DNA of 64,000 nt from Corynebacterium meridianum (GCF_016342265.1 NZ_JAEIOS010000011.1:434001-498000); one strand, 5' to 3'. Counted from the stretch's first letter, positions 1 to 11,928 are shown. A program made the numbers and translations. Notes: generated by a model not told the origin, from the sequence alone.

Positions 1-1119
1 ATCCTCATGGTGTCCCTGCCTGCGTTCGTGCACCCGTGGACCAGACGGATCACCGGCGACGACTCGATCGCCATGGGACACTTCGGTACGGCCGGGTACA
101 TCGTCGCGGGTGGTGTCGGCTCGCTCGTCGGCGGACGGAAACCGGAGAAGCTGTCCCCGTCCACCGAGAACCTCAAACTGCCCGAGGGACTGAAGTTCCT
201 CCGGGACTCGATGGTCGCCACCGCGCTGTCCATGGCGCTGATGTACGTCATCCTCGCGGTGATCTTCCTCATCCGGGCCGGCCGGGACGAGGCGTTCGCC
301 GCATTCGAGGACGGTGCCTCCGATGTGGGGGCGTACCTGATGCACTCGTTCACCCTGGGCCTGCAGTTCGGTGTCGGCGTGGCGGTGATCCTGTTCGGTG
401 TGCGCACCATCCTCGGTGAATTGGTGCCGGCGTTCCAGGGCATCGCCGCGAAATTCGTGCCCGGGGCCGTCCCCGCCCTCGACTGCCCGATCGTCTTCCC
501 CTACGCGCCGAACGCCGTCCTGATCGGATTCATCTCCTCCTTCATCGGCGGGCTGGTCGGCCTGGCGCTGCTGCAGATCGCATTCAACCCGCTGTTCGGT
601 GTCGTGCTGATCCTGCCGGGACTGGTCCCCCACTTCTTCACCGGTGGTGCGGCGGGTGTCTACGGCAACGCCACCGGCGGACGACGCGGTGCCGTGGCCG
701 GCGCATTCGCCAACGGTCTCTTCATCACCCTCGGCCCCGCGTTCCTCATGCAGGTGCTGGGCGTGTTCTCCGGGGAGAACACCACCTTCGGCGACGCCGA
801 CTTCGCCTGGTTCGGCACCCTGATCGGCGCCGCGGCGAAGACCGGGACGATCGCGGGAACGATCCTGCTCCTGCTCATCGGTGCGGCGATCCTCGGCGGT
901 GCGATCCTCGTGCAACGGCGCGTCGTCGACACCGGTTGGGATCCGAGTCCCGCACGCGCGGTCGTGTCCACGGGTGCCGCGGTCAGTGGTTCGCCGACGG
1001 CCTCCCCGCGAGCCGCCTCAGGCCCGGACGTCTCCTCCGGGTATCCGAAGATCGCACCTCCCACCGGCGCACCGGTTCCCCCTCCCCGGCGCGCGCACGA
1101 ACCTGACTCTCCGTCGTGA
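1..1119 (+). CDS. ulaA: PTS ascorbate-type transporter, EIIC component (5'-truncated)
   Basis: The reading frame is open at the window edge, so the N-terminus lies outside; about 373 residues are visible. It resembles the UlaA/SgaT family of membrane EIIC permeases, which import L-ascorbate (or a related sugar acid) with phosphorylation by partner EIIA/EIIB proteins. The support is the DDSIAMGHFGTAGYI stretch, the following LKLPEGLKFLRDS segment and several hydrophobic spans, including one rich in GGLVGLALLQIAF. The protein ends in a proline/serine-rich cytoplasmic-looking tail of about 50 residues, longer than I would expect for the family. No EIIA or EIIB gene follows, so partners may lie upstream. 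The substrate is inferred from family only. Confidence 0.85.
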   Translation: MLMVSLPAFVHPWTRRITGDDSIAMGHFGTAGYIVAGGVGSLVGGRKPEKLSPSTENLKLPEGLKFLRDSMVATALSMALMYVILAVIFLIRAGRDEAFAAFEDGASDVGAYLMHSFTLGLQFGVGVAVILFGVRTILGELVPAFQGIAAKFVPGAVPALDCPIVFPYAPNAVLIGFISSFIGGLVGLALLQIAFNPLFGVVLILPGLVPHFFTGGAAGVYGNATGGRRGAVAGAFANGLFITLGPAFLMQVLGVFSGENTTFGDADFAWFGTLIGAAAKTGTIAGTILLLLIGAAILGGAILVQRRVVDTGWDPSPARAVVSTGAAVSGSPTASPRAASGPDVSSGYPKIAPPTGAPVPPPRRAHEPDSPS

Positions 1120-1194
1120 CAGGCTGCCACGGCACCCGGCGTGGAGGGCCGGACGTGGCTAGAATGAGGGGCCGCAACCGCCGCTGACCCGACG

Positions 1195-1992
1195 ATGACG
1201 AAAGCTGCACATCTTTTCACCGTGACTCCCCAACCACCGTCCCCGCGCCACCGTGATGTGCCCGCAGCAACGGCCTCGATCGCCGCTGCCGTGGCCCTGC
1301 TGCTGGCGACCCTGGGGGTGAACTACACGAGGAGTCACGTCGGCTACGCCGGACTGGCCGCCGCGACGGTGGCATTCGGTGCGGCGAGTGCCCTCGCTCA
1401 GCTGTACCGCCCGGGCAGGGTCACGGTGTTCCGGGCGCTGTCCGCGGCCGGGGGTGTCGCGTTGCTCATGCTGGGGGTACTCGTCGCGGCGAGCCGGGTC
1501 ACCTCCCTGGACGAGGTATTCACGGTGACCACCCTGGCGACGGTGTATCTCACTCCCCCGGCGGTCATCGCGTGTCTGGCCGGCGGGCTCGGTCAGCTTC
1601 CCGGGCGGTGGGTCCCCAGGGTGGGCTTCAGCGTGGTCGGGGCGGCGGCAGCCGGCTGGTTCGCGCTCGGCCCCGACACCCCGCCGACCCGCGGGCTCGT
1701 GCTCGTGTCCGCTCTCCTCGCCCTACTCGGTTGTGTACCGGTGCTCGCCGGAGCCCGCGACCGCGGCGTGCGCGATCACGGCTGGCGGTGGACCGCGGTC
1801 ACCGCCGCCGCCGGGATTCTCGCGGCGACGATGGTCTATGCGGTTGTTCTCGCGGCCACCCCGATCACCTGGTGGCCGGCCCAGGCCCCGAGCATCGTGC
1901 TGGCGTGGGCCTACATCATCGCCGCGGCCCTACCTGTGGCGGCGGGCGTGACCTACCGCGATCGGCCGGCCCACCCCGAGATGACGGGCTAG
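1195..1992 (+). CDS. Hypothetical multi-pass membrane protein
   Basis: This 265-residue protein has roughly seven or eight hydrophobic segments, for example AAAVALLLATLGVNY near residue 30 and ILAATMVYAVVLAATPI near 205. I recognise no family. The short N-terminus before the first span is proline-rich. It starts 75 bp after the EIIC gene without a clear Shine-Dalgarno; a GTG at 1222 is an alternative start. Its stop overlaps the convergent stop of the next minus-strand gene by 4 bp. Membrane location is clear, function unknown. Confidence 0.6.
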   Translation: MTKAAHLFTVTPQPPSPRHRDVPAATASIAAAVALLLATLGVNYTRSHVGYAGLAAATVAFGAASALAQLYRPGRVTVFRALSAAGGVALLMLGVLVAASRVTSLDEVFTVTTLATVYLTPPAVIACLAGGLGQLPGRWVPRVGFSVVGAAAAGWFALGPDTPPTRGLVLVSALLALLGCVPVLAGARDRGVRDHGWRWTAVTAAAGILAATMVYAVVLAATPITWWPAQAPSIVLAWAYIIAAALPVAAGVTYRDRPAHPEMTG

Positions 1993-2492
1993 TTCAGCTG
2001 ATCTTCACCGAGGGTGATCCTCGTGATCGCCCGCCCGTTGATGCCGCCCGGGACCTTCACATCGATCCTCGGGTAGCTGGCGACGGCAGCGCACGGCCCT
2101 TCGCCGACGCCCGGGCGGAGCCCTTCGACGGCGGCGACGCCGACGGTGTTCGGGGTGGTGGTGACCACGCCACGGACTCCGTAGCAGCCGTCGTCACCCG
2201 AGGGGACCGTCATGCGGATGGTGTCGTTGTCGATCACGGTGTAGAAGAAATCGGTCTGATGCTCGGAGTGCATGCCGGTCGCGGGTTCTCCGGTCGTGCC
2301 GGTATGCGGGTGGAGGGGCATCCCGAACACTTGGATGATCTGTCCGATGAACCACTCGAGGGTGGACTCGGAGGAGTTGGTCCCCGATGAACCGAACACG
2401 TGCTCATCCGCGGAGGCGACCGCGGGGGACGCGCCGAGGAGCAGAAGGGTTGAGGCGATGGTGGCGGTCATCCGCCGGGGCAGCTTGTGCAT
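1989..2492 (-). CDS. Small exported protein of unknown function
   Basis: The 167-residue product begins MHKLPRRMTATIASTLLLLG and has a typical Sec signal peptide with a likely cleavage after ASPAVASA. I chose the ATG at 2492 because AGGAG lies just upstream; an in-frame start 36 bp earlier would put extra residues before the signal peptide. The mature part is small, has two cysteines (in DDGCYGV and GEGPCAAV) that could form a disulfide, and no domain I recognise. The gene converges on and overlaps the preceding membrane-protein gene by 4 bp. Confidence 0.65.
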   Translation of the reverse strand: MHKLPRRMTATIASTLLLLGASPAVASADEHVFGSSGTNSSESTLEWFIGQIIQVFGMPLHPHTGTTGEPATGMHSEHQTDFFYTVIDNDTIRMTVPSGDDGCYGVRGVVTTTPNTVGVAAVEGLRPGVGEGPCAAVASYPRIDVKVPGGINGRAITRITLGEDQLN

Positions 2493-2532
2493 GATGGAGA
2501 CTCCTGGCGTGCGGTGCGGGAGGGACAACGCC

Positions 2533-2538
2533 CGTTAT
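2533..2538 (-). promoter_or_regulatory. Probable -10 element (TATAAC) for the exported protein
   Basis: TATAAC on the minus strand lies about 40 bp upstream of the ATG at 2492. No good -35 is visible, as is common for corynebacterial promoters. Confidence 0.35.
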
Positions 2539-2660
2539 AGCAGATTCTCTTTTCTGCACGGCCCGAAAATCACCCCCGTAACCGATCAGATCGGGTTCAG
2601 GTTTCCACCGGTGTGCAGCGGTCGTCCACCGATTGGCGTCGTGCAGCGGGGGTTGCCGGG

Positions 2661-4097
2661 TCACCGTCGCCCGATGATGCCGTCCAGATCGAGGGCCTGC
2701 TCCACCGCGTCCGCGATCAGATCCAGCTGGCGGAGGCGTTCGGCGTGGAAGGAGGTGTCCGCCGCGAGGACGAACCCGCTCCGCCCGGTGGCTGCGGCGA
2801 TGTCCCGGAGGAAGGCACGTCGGTGTCCGTCATGCTCCAGGTGGCCGTGCCGGTGGGTACCGAAGATGACACCGCGTCTGGCTCCCTCGTCCCCGATCCA
2901 CGGCTGTTCGGTGGAGCGCGCGACCCTCCCGTGGTGCACCTCGTAGGCTCCCCCCTCGTGCCGGATGAGGGTCTTGTCCGGGTGGAACACGATGTCTGTG
3001 TCGAACACCCCGAGGCCGTCGACGGGGACGGTGGAACCGGACTCCACTGGATCGGTGATGCTGCGGCACAGCATCTGGTAACCACCGCAGATCCCGAGCA
3101 CCGGCCGGTTCTCCCGGACACGCGCGGTGACGGCTGCCGCGATCCCCGTCCGTCGCAGCCAGGCGAGATCGTCGACGGTGGCACGTGTCCCGGGGAGAAC
3201 CACGAGGTCGGCGTCGGCGATCTGGTCCGCGTCTGCCGACCAGACGACACTCACCCCGGGCTCGCAGGCGAGTGCCTCGACGTCGGTCGCGTTCGAGATC
3301 CGCGGCATCCGGACGGCCGCGACCCGCAGGCGCCGGGTGCCAAGGGCGGGTGTGGCGGGTCCGACGCTCGCGCCGAGTGGCGACTGGAGCGAATCTTCGG
3401 CGTCGATCCACAGCCCGTCGATGAACGGCAGTACCCCGACGGTGGGTACCCCGGTCAGTTCCTCGAGTTGGACGAGGCCCGGGTCGAGGATGGTCTGGTC
3501 ACCGCGGAACTTGTTGATGATGAACCCGCGGATCCGGGCCCGGTCCCCGGCGCCGACGATCTGGTGGGTGCCGTAGAGATGGGCGAGCACTCCCCCGCGG
3601 TCGATGTCGCCGACGATGTAGACGGGCAGGTCGCAGGCCTCGGCGAGGCCGAAGTTGGCGACGTCGGTTGCCCGGAGGTTGATCTCCGCCGGCGAACCCG
3701 CACCCTCGCAGATGACGACGTCGAACCGGCGGCGCAGGTCGGTCAGGCACTCGGCCGCGACCTGTCTGAGGTGGGTGCGGTGCTCGATGTAGTTCCGGGC
3801 GTTCACCGAACCGGTGGCACGCCCCCGGACCACGAGTTGGCTCGTGCGGTCGCTGCCGGGTTTGAGGAGTACCGGGTTGAAGTCCACGCTGGGGTCGAGG
3901 CCGCACGCGGCGGCCTGGAGCGCCTGGGCCCGGCCGATCTCCCCGCCGTCGGGGCAGACGGCGGAGTTGTTCGACATGTTCTGCGCCTTGAATGGCGCAA
4001 CGGAGACACCGCGGCGGGCCAGGGCCCGACAGATTCCGGCGACGATGACGGATTTACCGGCGTCGGAGGTGGTTCCGGCGACGAGGATTGCGGACAC
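2661..4097 (-). CDS. cobQ: Cobyric acid synthase
   Basis: This 478-residue protein matches glutamine-dependent cobyric acid synthase, which amidates four carboxyl groups of adenosylcobyrinic a,c-diamide in B12 synthesis. The N-terminal dethiobiotin-synthetase-like half has the P-loop GTTSDAGKS at residues 8-16, then [11 protein letters not shown] and the [12 protein letters not shown] motif. The C-terminal class I glutaminase half has the nucleophile in LGICGGYQM and the catalytic His/Glu in HRHGHLEHD. Length is normal. It sits 12 bp downstream of map but has no other cobalamin genes beside it here, so it may serve salvage of cobyrinic precursors or act with cob genes elsewhere; that part is inference. 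Confidence 0.93.
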   Translation of the reverse strand: MSAILVAGTTSDAGKSVIVAGICRALARRGVSVAPFKAQNMSNNSAVCPDGGEIGRAQALQAAACGLDPSVDFNPVLLKPGSDRTSQLVVRGRATGSVNARNYIEHRTHLRQVAAECLTDLRRRFDVVICEGAGSPAEINLRATDVANFGLAEACDLPVYIVGDIDRGGVLAHLYGTHQIVGAGDRARIRGFIINKFRGDQTILDPGLVQLEELTGVPTVGVLPFIDGLWIDAEDSLQSPLGASVGPATPALGTRRLRVAAVRMPRISNATDVEALACEPGVSVVWSADADQIADADLVVLPGTRATVDDLAWLRRTGIAAAVTARVRENRPVLGICGGYQMLCRSITDPVESGSTVPVDGLGVFDTDIVFHPDKTLIRHEGGAYEVHHGRVARSTEQPWIGDEGARRGVIFGTHRHGHLEHDGHRRAFLRDIAAATGRSGFVLAADTSFHAERLRQLDLIADAVEQALDLDGIIGRR

Positions 4098-4109
4098 GGT
4101 CGTGCCGGA

Positions 4110-5006
4110 TCAGCTGTCGTGGCCGTAAGAGTCGATCTCGGCGTCGGGGATGGTCAGGATCTCCGGGCCGTCCTCGGTGATGACGAGGGTGTGTTCGAAC
4201 TGGGCGGTGAATTTCCCGTCCCGGTTGGCCACGGTCCAGCCGTCGTCCCAGATGTCGTAGGGCAGATCGCCGATGTTGATCATCGGTTCCACCGTGAGGG
4301 TCATGCCGGGTTCGAGGATGGTGTGGTCCTCCGGGTTGTCGTAGTGCACGACGACGAGACCGTTGTGGAACGTCGGGCCGACACCGTGGCCGGTGAAGTC
4401 CCGCACCACGGAGTAGCCGAACCGTTTCGCGTAGGACTCGATGACCCGGCCGATGACGTTGATCTCGCGGCCGGCCTTCGCCGCCCGGATGCCCCGCATC
4501 GTGGCGGTGTAGGTGCGCTCGACGAGCAGCCTGTGTTCCTCACTGACGTCCCCGGCGAGGAAGGTGCGGTTGGTGTCGCCGTGGACACCGTTCTTGTAGG
4601 CGGTGACGTCGATGTTGACGATGTCGCCTTCCCGGATCACCGTCGAGTCCGGGATGCCGTGGCAGACGATCTCGTTGAGCGAGGTGCAGCAGGACTTCGG
4701 GAAACCGCGGTAGCCGAGGGTCGACGGGTAGGCGCCGTGGTCGCACATGTACTCATGCGCGATCCGGTCCAGCTCATCGGTGGTGACACCGGGAGCGACG
4801 GCCTGACCGGCGACGGCGAGGGCGTTGGCGGCGATACGGCTGGCCTCGCGCATGGCCTCGATGGTCTCCGCGGTCTGGATCAGCGGCTCACCGCACGCCT
4901 CCCTGACGGTGTCCTTCCAGACGTATTCCGGCCGCTCGATGTGCTTGGGCACCTTGCGGACGGGGCTCTGTTTTCCGGGGGTCAGGCGTGCGCGTGCTTT
5001 CGACAT
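4110..5006 (-). CDS. map: Methionine aminopeptidase, type I
   Basis: The enzyme removes the initiator methionine from nascent proteins. It has 298 residues with the pita-bread fold metal ligands in order: Asp in NIDVTAY, Asp in VHGDTNRTF, His in [11 protein letters not shown], Glu in TVEPMI and Glu in QFEHTLV. The N-terminal extension with [10 protein letters not shown] is typical of the longer actinobacterial MapB form, which can bind SH3-like partners. I chose ATG 5006 ([11 protein letters not shown]); ATG 5015 three codons upstream is equally possible, but far-upstream starts would add non-homologous sequence. It follows the penicillin-binding lipoprotein gene at about 100 bp, the same order as in mycobacteria. 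Confidence 0.92.
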   Translation of the reverse strand: MSKARARLTPGKQSPVRKVPKHIERPEYVWKDTVREACGEPLIQTAETIEAMREASRIAANALAVAGQAVAPGVTTDELDRIAHEYMCDHGAYPSTLGYRGFPKSCCTSLNEIVCHGIPDSTVIREGDIVNIDVTAYKNGVHGDTNRTFLAGDVSEEHRLLVERTYTATMRGIRAAKAGREINVIGRVIESYAKRFGYSVVRDFTGHGVGPTFHNGLVVVHYDNPEDHTILEPGMTLTVEPMINIGDLPYDIWDDGWTVANRDGKFTAQFEHTLVITEDGPEILTIPDAEIDSYGHDS

Positions 5007-5106
5007 GTCCACCATCGTAGCGCTGCCGGTGGGCACCGCTACGAGGAGGTGCCGGTGCACCGAACTCTCCGTATTCCGTGTGGTGCCCGTCGTCGGCAAC
5101 GCGAGG

Positions 5107-7062
5107 CTAGAGGTACGGCGGTGGGACCGCCGCGTCGGCGGCGCCTCCGGGGGCGGGGGCTTCCGGAGCGGCCGGTGCGGGAGCTTCGTCGGGTGGCGGA
5201 GCGTCCTCCCGTTCCCGGGCCTGCGGACGGGCGGCGTCCCGCGGGGGAAGGAGTGACGGGTCATCGAGGGCCCGGAAGAAGTGGTCGGTGATGGCGACGG
5301 AGGTCTCCGATCCACCGCCGAGCACCACGAGGGTGGCGAAGGCGATGTCGTCGTCGCGGAAACCGGCGAACCAGGCGTGGGAACCACCCGCGATCTCGGC
5401 CTCACCGGTCTTGCCGTGGATCGCCCCGCCGGCCTGCATGCCCCGGGCGGTACCGGTGGTCACCACCTGCCGCATCATCCGTTGCAGTCCCTCGATCGCC
5501 TGCGGGGTGGGCGGATCGACGTGCTCACTCACCGTGGTCTCCCGACCGTTGATGAGCACGGGCACGGGGGTCCGCCCCGTCGCCGCGGTGGAGGCGACGA
5601 GCGCCATCCCGAAGGGGCTGGCGAGATCCTTGCCCTGGCCGAATCCGGCCTCGGTACGGTCGACCAGCTCGTCACCGTGGGGGACGGAGCCGGTGACGGT
5701 GCCCAGCCCCTCGATGGTGTAGTCGAGGCCGAGCCCGAACTGCTTGCCGACCTGCTCGAGTTCGCCTGGATTCAGGCGCGAGGAGATGTCGGCGAAGCTG
5801 GTGTTGCAGGAGGCGGCGAACGCACGCTCGAGCGGCACGGATCCGAGGGAGAAACCATTGTAGTTGGTGACGATGCGGTGCCCGATCTCCATCGCCCCCG
5901 GGCAGGGGACGATGCTGTCGGGGGTGAGGTCCTCGTCCATCATGCCCGCGGTGGCGGTGATGATCTTGAAGGTCGACCCGGGCGGGTACTGGCCCATGAG
6001 GGCGATCGACCCGTCCCGGTCGGCTTCGGCGGTCTGCGCGATGGCTAGCACCTCCCCGGTGGAGGGGCGCATCACCACCATCATCGCCTTCATCTCCGAG
6101 CGGAGATCCACCGCGGCCTGCGCGGCACGCTGGACGTTAGTGTCGAGGCTGACGCGCACAGCGGGCACGGGTGTCGGGGCGTGGGTCTCCAGGGTGTCGA
6201 TCTGGGCACCGTAGGCGTTGACCACGGCGATCTGCCAGCCGCGCTCCCCGTCGAGGTCGTCGTTGACGATGCGTTCGACCCGGGAGATGATGTCCGGCGC
6301 GAAGTCACGGTCGGTGCGGACCATCGCCGCCTCCGGATTCACGGTCACCGCCTCGACACCGTCGAGTGCCTCCACGACCTTGGGCCCCTCGACCGCGTTG
6401 ACCAGGCCGACCGAGTACATGCCCTTCGCACGGCGGAGGTCTTCCGCCAGTTCGTTGGCGTTGACCGTGGCCACGCTCCGGTCCCGCGAATGGGCGGCAT
6501 CGAGTGCCCTGGCCACGGTCCGGGCCGTCGAGTCCGGGTCCTTGAGCCCCTTCGTGTTGACGAGAACCCGGTAGGTGGTTCCGGGTTCCAGGAGCGCGAC
6601 GCCGTCGTTGCTGATCACCCTGGCACGCTCCGCGTTGATACCCCGGAGCTCGAGATGCTGGTTCGCCCCCAGCCTGGGGTGGAGGAGGTTGGGCCGCCAC
6701 CGGATGAGCCACTCGCCGCCGACCTTGCTCAGTGACATTCTCGACGGGTAGCGGACCTCCCGGTCGCGCGGCAGGGACCAGTCGACCGTGAACTCCGCGG
6801 TGGCGGTGTTCTCCCCCGTGGACGACCCGTCGAGTTCCACCTCGACCTGTTCCGCCTGCAACCCCTCGAAGGACTCACGGAGCATCTCCGCCGCGGCGGA
6901 CGGGTCATCGGTCAGCTCCCCGGCGGCGTCGAAATCGCCGTCGGAGACGGCCCCGAAGAACGCCTCGATGGTGCCGTCCGCGGGCGGCGGCTTCGGGGTG
7001 CATCCGACCAGGCCCGCGGCGACCACCGTGATCACCGTGAGCAGCGCAGACGTCTTCTTCAT
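5107..7062 (-). CDS. Penicillin-binding lipoprotein (class B transpeptidase with NTF2-like domain)
   Basis: This 651-residue protein starts with a lipoprotein signal ending in the lipobox LVGC (Cys21). An NTF2-like (MecA_N type) domain spans about residues 25-130, followed by a PBP dimerisation domain and a transpeptidase domain. The active-site motifs are all present: STFK near residue 363, SCN near 423 and KTG (HGKTGEAE) near 560. It should cross-link peptidoglycan at the outer face of the membrane. The last 60 residues are a low-complexity Pro/Ala tail. Start is the ATG at 7062; a TTG at 7071 is also in frame. The family resembles the mycobacterial lipoprotein PBP found near mapB, and some relatives have low beta-lactam affinity. 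Confidence 0.9.
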   Translation of the reverse strand: MKKTSALLTVITVVAAGLVGCTPKPPPADGTIEAFFGAVSDGDFDAAGELTDDPSAAAEMLRESFEGLQAEQVEVELDGSSTGENTATAEFTVDWSLPRDREVRYPSRMSLSKVGGEWLIRWRPNLLHPRLGANQHLELRGINAERARVISNDGVALLEPGTTYRVLVNTKGLKDPDSTARTVARALDAAHSRDRSVATVNANELAEDLRRAKGMYSVGLVNAVEGPKVVEALDGVEAVTVNPEAAMVRTDRDFAPDIISRVERIVNDDLDGERGWQIAVVNAYGAQIDTLETHAPTPVPAVRVSLDTNVQRAAQAAVDLRSEMKAMMVVMRPSTGEVLAIAQTAEADRDGSIALMGQYPPGSTFKIITATAGMMDEDLTPDSIVPCPGAMEIGHRIVTNYNGFSLGSVPLERAFAASCNTSFADISSRLNPGELEQVGKQFGLGLDYTIEGLGTVTGSVPHGDELVDRTEAGFGQGKDLASPFGMALVASTAATGRTPVPVLINGRETTVSEHVDPPTPQAIEGLQRMMRQVVTTGTARGMQAGGAIHGKTGEAEIAGGSHAWFAGFRDDDIAFATLVVLGGGSETSVAITDHFFRALDDPSLLPPRDAARPQAREREDAPPPDEAPAPAAPEAPAPGGAADAAVPPPYL

Positions 7063-7182
7063 GGGGTTCAAGGTAGCAACAGGAACGGGCGCAGCAGCGG
7101 AACCGCGCGGCGTGCCGTGACCGGAACCGGCAACTTGTGACGGATGGGACTGTTGGGGAGTCGGTAGATACCCGGGACATGC

Positions 7183-7216
7183 GTATGCCGGCGCCCCCGC
7201 GGGGGCGCCGGCATAC
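7183..7216. terminator. Perfect 34-bp palindrome downstream of ispG
   Basis: Two 17-base arms (GTATGCCGGCGCCCCCG and its complement) abut with no spacer. The site lies 18 bp after the ispG stop and upstream of the PBP gene. It can fold into a very stable GC-rich hairpin but has no T-tract on either strand. Confidence 0.6.
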
Positions 7217-7234
7217 GGTGGGCACCGGAAAGGA

Positions 7235-8401
<1,167 letters not shown>

Positions 8402-8533
8402 TGTGAAAGAACTCCTTGTCGCGCACCGCCTGCAGGTCGGTGCTCGTGGGTGAGATTCGGGCGGGCCGTCGTGGTCGATGGTAGCACCGGGACCGGTGCC
8501 CGTCCGGTCCGGGGATCTGCGGCCGGCGGAGCG

Positions 8534-9745
8534 TCAGCCGGGCAGCCGGATCGGATTCACCACGTCAGCAGCTATGACGACCATCCCCACCGTCAACAGG
8601 AGTGCAGCAACCGTGTAGGTCAACGGCATCAGACCCCGGTAGTCCGCGGGCCCCGCCGACGGCAGACCGCGGAGCCTCCGCACGGCATCCCGCAACTTCT
8701 CCCAGAGCACGACCGCGATGTGCCCGCCGTCGAGCGGCGGAAGTGGCACGACGTTGAACAGCGCGAGGAAGAAATTCAGGCTGGCGAGCATCATGAGGAA
8801 CGTTGCCCATTCGCTGCGTTCCGCCAGTTCCCCGCCGATCCGCGTAGCTCCGACGACACTGACCGGCGAGTCCTGGGCACGCTCCTCGCCGAACACCGCC
8901 GCGGCGACACCGGGGATCTTGGCGGGGAAGGACTTCAGCCCCTCGACGGTGCCGGAGAACATCAGACCGGCGAAACGCAGCGAGGCACCGATCCCCTCGA
9001 CGGGGCCGTAGGACCGGAACACGTTCCCGACCGGTGCCCGCGACACGCCGATGGCCCCGACGGTGACCTCCCCACCCACGGCGTCGATCCGCGTGGCCTC
9101 GGCGACGGTGACCGCCACCTCGCGGGTGATCCCGTCGCGTTCCACGGTGAGCTCCACCGTCTCGCCGGGTTTCGCCATCACCGTGTCGCGGAGTTCGATG
9201 AAGGTGTGCATGGGACGGCCGTCAACGGCGGTGATCCGGTCCCCGGCGGTGATGCCCGCCTCCGCGGCGGGCCCCTCACCGGAGCAGGGCACCAGTGAGC
9301 CGTCGGGGTTCTGCGCGGGGGCGACGCACGCGGTGCCGTCGACGGTCGGGGTGAGGTCGATGTCGGGGTCAGGGATGCCCGCACTCACCGCGACGGTGTA
9401 GATCAGCACGAGACCGACGAAGATATTCATGACCACACCGCCCGCGAGGACCGCGATGCGCTGCCACGCGGGGCGCCGCCACATGGCGAGCGGTTCCTCC
9501 TCCGGGGTGAGCGGGTCGTTGGCGGTCATTCCCGCGATGTCGCAGAACCCACCGAGGGGGACGGCCTTGAGCCCGTAGGTGGTGTGTCCACGGGTGAACT
9601 GGCCGACGGTCGGGCCGAAACCGATGAAGTACCGGCGGACCCGCATGCCAAGGAGCCGGGCGACACCCATGTGTCCCGCCTCGTGCAGTGCGATGGTCAG
9701 CGCGATACCGAGGGCGAAAAGAATGACGCCCAGCAGATAACCCAC
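8534..9745 (-). CDS. rseP: Site-2 intramembrane zinc metalloprotease
   Basis: The 403-residue protein has the zinc motif HEAGH at residues 21-25 in the first membrane span, a PDZ domain at about 150-215 (PAAEAGITAGDRI) and the second catalytic motif in NVVPLPPLDGGH near residue 340, with a final membrane span at the C-terminus. S2P proteases cleave membrane-embedded anti-sigma factors or, in mycobacteria (Rip1), regulators of cell-envelope genes. Translation starts at a GTG (9745). It lies between dxr and ispG on the same strand, with 92 and 132 bp gaps. Confidence 0.93.
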   Translation of the reverse strand: MGYLLGVILFALGIALTIALHEAGHMGVARLLGMRVRRYFIGFGPTVGQFTRGHTTYGLKAVPLGGFCDIAGMTANDPLTPEEEPLAMWRRPAWQRIAVLAGGVVMNIFVGLVLIYTVAVSAGIPDPDIDLTPTVDGTACVAPAQNPDGSLVPCSGEGPAAEAGITAGDRITAVDGRPMHTFIELRDTVMAKPGETVELTVERDGITREVAVTVAEATRIDAVGGEVTVGAIGVSRAPVGNVFRSYGPVEGIGASLRFAGLMFSGTVEGLKSFPAKIPGVAAAVFGEERAQDSPVSVVGATRIGGELAERSEWATFLMMLASLNFFLALFNVVPLPPLDGGHIAVVLWEKLRDAVRRLRGLPSAGPADYRGLMPLTYTVAALLLTVGMVVIAADVVNPIRLPG

Positions 9746-9837
9746 GGTGAGGTCACTCCCCTTGCATGTCTGTCGGTGTCCCGGTTCGGCCCGGTGTCCG
9801 TTGTTGCGCGGTCAAGTCTCGCACACCGGCGTCCGGT

Positions 9838-11007
9838 TCAGCGTTTCGCGGCGAGGACCTGCCCCGCCAGTCGACGGGCGTGCTGCTCTACTTCGAGCAC
9901 CTCGGAAACCGTTTCGGCGGGTCGGGCGAAGGCCGCCGCACCATCGAGGACCTCGGCAACGGTGTCGACGATCTGCGGGAACCGGATGTCCCCGGCGAGG
10001 AACGCGGCGGCCGCCTCCTCGTTGGCGGCGTTGTAGACCGCGGGCCAGGTGCCACCCGCGTCGATCGCGCGGGCTGCGAGCCGCACCGCGGGGAACGCGG
10101 CGTGGTCGACGGGTTCGAAGTCCCAGGAGAACGCGCCGGAGAAGTCGAGCGCCGGCTGCGCGTCCGGGACCCGCCTGGGCCAGTCCAGGGCCAGGGAGAT
10201 CGGGAGTTTCATCGACGGTGGGGACGCCTGCGCGATGGTCGCACCGTCGGTGAACGTGACCATCGAGTGCACGATGGACTGCGGGTGGACCACCACGTCG
10301 ATCCGGTCCCCGGGAATCCCGAAGAGGAGCGAGGCCTCGATGAACTCGAGTCCCTTGTTGACCAGCGTCGCGGAGTTCAGGGTGTTCATCTGCCCCATCG
10401 ACCACGTCGGGTGGGCTGCGGCCTGCTGCGGGGTGACGTCCATCATCCGCTCCCTCGTCCAGCCGCGGAACGGCCCACCGGACGCGGTGAGCACCAGACG
10501 GGACACCTCCCGTCCGGTGCCCGCCATCAGGCACTGGGCCATCGCGGAGTGCTCGGAGTCCACGGGAACGAGTTGCCCGGGCCGGGCGGCCCGCAGCACC
10601 AGCTCTCCGCCGGCCACCAGCGACTCCTTGTTCGCCAGGGCGAGCACCGCACCGGAGTCCAGGGCCGCGAGCGTCGCCGCGAGGCCCATGGAACCGACGA
10701 GGGCATTGAGCACGGTGTCCGCCGGCACGGCACCGACGAGATCCCGGGCGGCGTCAGGCCCGCTGATCACCGTCGCCCCGAGGGCACGCGAAACCTGGGC
10801 CGCGGCCGCGGAGTCGGCGACGGCCACCTTTCCCGCGTCGAGGCGCAACTGCCGGGCCTGTGCGATGATCTGCGCCGGGTCGGAACCCCCCGCGGCGATT
10901 CCGACGACCTCGAAGACGTCCGGGTTGGCGGTGATGACCTCGATGGCCTGGGTGCCGATGGAGCCGGTACTTCCCAGAATTAGAACGCGTTTACTCACCT
11001 GTCCCAT
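9838..11007 (-). CDS. dxr: 1-deoxy-D-xylulose 5-phosphate reductoisomerase
   Basis: Dxr makes 2-C-methyl-D-erythritol 4-phosphate in the MEP pathway using NADPH and a divalent metal, and is the fosmidomycin target. The protein (389 residues from ATG 11007) begins with the Rossmann motif [10 protein letters not shown] and has [12 protein letters not shown] and VPVDSEHSA, where the metal-binding acidic residues lie. GTG 10998, three codons on, is another plausible start and gives the more usual [11 protein letters not shown]-terminus. First of the dxr-rseP-ispG group; it is divergent from the DUF2631 gene. Confidence 0.95.
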   Translation of the reverse strand: MGQVSKRVLILGSTGSIGTQAIEVITANPDVFEVVGIAAGGSDPAQIIAQARQLRLDAGKVAVADSAAAAQVSRALGATVISGPDAARDLVGAVPADTVLNALVGSMGLAATLAALDSGAVLALANKESLVAGGELVLRAARPGQLVPVDSEHSAMAQCLMAGTGREVSRLVLTASGGPFRGWTRERMMDVTPQQAAAHPTWSMGQMNTLNSATLVNKGLEFIEASLLFGIPGDRIDVVVHPQSIVHSMVTFTDGATIAQASPPSMKLPISLALDWPRRVPDAQPALDFSGAFSWDFEPVDHAAFPAVRLAARAIDAGGTWPAVYNAANEEAAAAFLAGDIRFPQIVDTVAEVLDGAAAFARPAETVSEVLEVEQHARRLAGQVLAAKR

Positions 11008-11271
11008 TGTTCCATTGATCCGTTGCGGGCGCGGAACCGGACCCACCGGTCCGCATCAAACTTTCCACTACACCCGAATGGGGCGGGATCGGCGGCCCAC
11101 CACCGCGGCGAGCGGCAGAAAACCCGGTTCGGCCCCCGGATTTTGCATGGATTTGTCACATCCCGCCACCGTATGGGGCAGTTCAAGTCGCTGTCGGCGG
11201 CTCGATATGAGATGATGGCGGCAACAGAATGCGATTTCGGTACGTGCGCTTTATCCCATAAGGAGTTTGAC

Positions 11272-11703
11272 GTGTCTGGTTCCGACCACAACGTTCCCCA
11301 GGTCCACAACGGAGTGTCGACCCTCGATGAGCCCTCGGCGGCGTGGGGCTGGCACGGTCTCAGCCGTCAGGCCATCCAGATCTCCGGCTGGATCTCGGTC
11401 GCGTTCCTCCTCGCCTACCACTTCGGTAACCACCACGGACACGTGGAGACCATCTGGCTGTTCGCCATCACCGCCCTGATCGTGGTCGGTCTCCTGCTGA
11501 ACCTGTTCCAGCCGAAGCTGAACCAGGTTCGTACGGTCACCGCCCGGAACAAGCCCATCGACCACGTCGAACCCGACTGGGCGCACGATCAGCACACCCT
11601 CAGCGGTGTCTACGCCGATCTCACCGACTCACAGCTGCGTTCCCTGAACATCGATCCGGCCACCGTCCGCGGACGTTCCGGAAACCACGCCATCGACGCC
11701 TGA
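11272..11703 (+). CDS. DUF2631-type membrane protein
   Basis: This 143-residue protein has two adjacent membrane spans (about residues 36-50 and 58-76) and a conserved AWGWHGLSRQ segment before them, as in the actinobacterial DUF2631 family found beside dxr. The start is GTG 11272 because AAGGAG sits at the right distance; upstream in-frame starts have none. Function is unknown. A 21-bp stem terminator follows. Confidence 0.75.
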   Translation: MSGSDHNVPQVHNGVSTLDEPSAAWGWHGLSRQAIQISGWISVAFLLAYHFGNHHGHVETIWLFAITALIVVGLLLNLFQPKLNQVRTVTARNKPIDHVEPDWAHDQHTLSGVYADLTDSQLRSLNIDPATVRGRSGNHAIDA

Positions 11704-11716
11704 TTCTCTCCGCGTA

Positions 11717-11764
11717 CAGAACAAAGACCCGCGATCCACGTTCGGATCGCGGGTCTTTGTTCTG
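11717..11764. terminator. Strong bidirectional terminator
   Basis: A perfect 21-bp stem with the 6-base loop ACGTTC begins 13 bp after the DUF2631 gene. The arms start AACAAAGACCC and end GGGTCTTTGTT, giving an A/T-rich foot on both strands. It can serve the DUF2631 gene and, from the other side, rlmN. Confidence 0.85.
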
Positions 11765-11928
11765 TCCCGGGTACTCCGGTTGACCGTCGTCGCCGTGCCT
11801 CGGCTCCGGACGGACACCCCGGGACGGGAGCTCCGCCCCGCCCGGAGACGGGTTCCGGTGCCCGATGGAGGGAATATCCATCTGCGCCGGCCCCTCGGAA
11901 CCTCTCTGTGTCGCGTGTGCTGCGGGTG

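Noticed and set aside
2613..5291. Very long plus-strand open frame (892 codons)
   Set aside because: It is antisense to cobQ and map, whose proteins carry full catalytic motifs; its own translation is Gly/Asp/Val-rich with no domain. High GC produces such frames.
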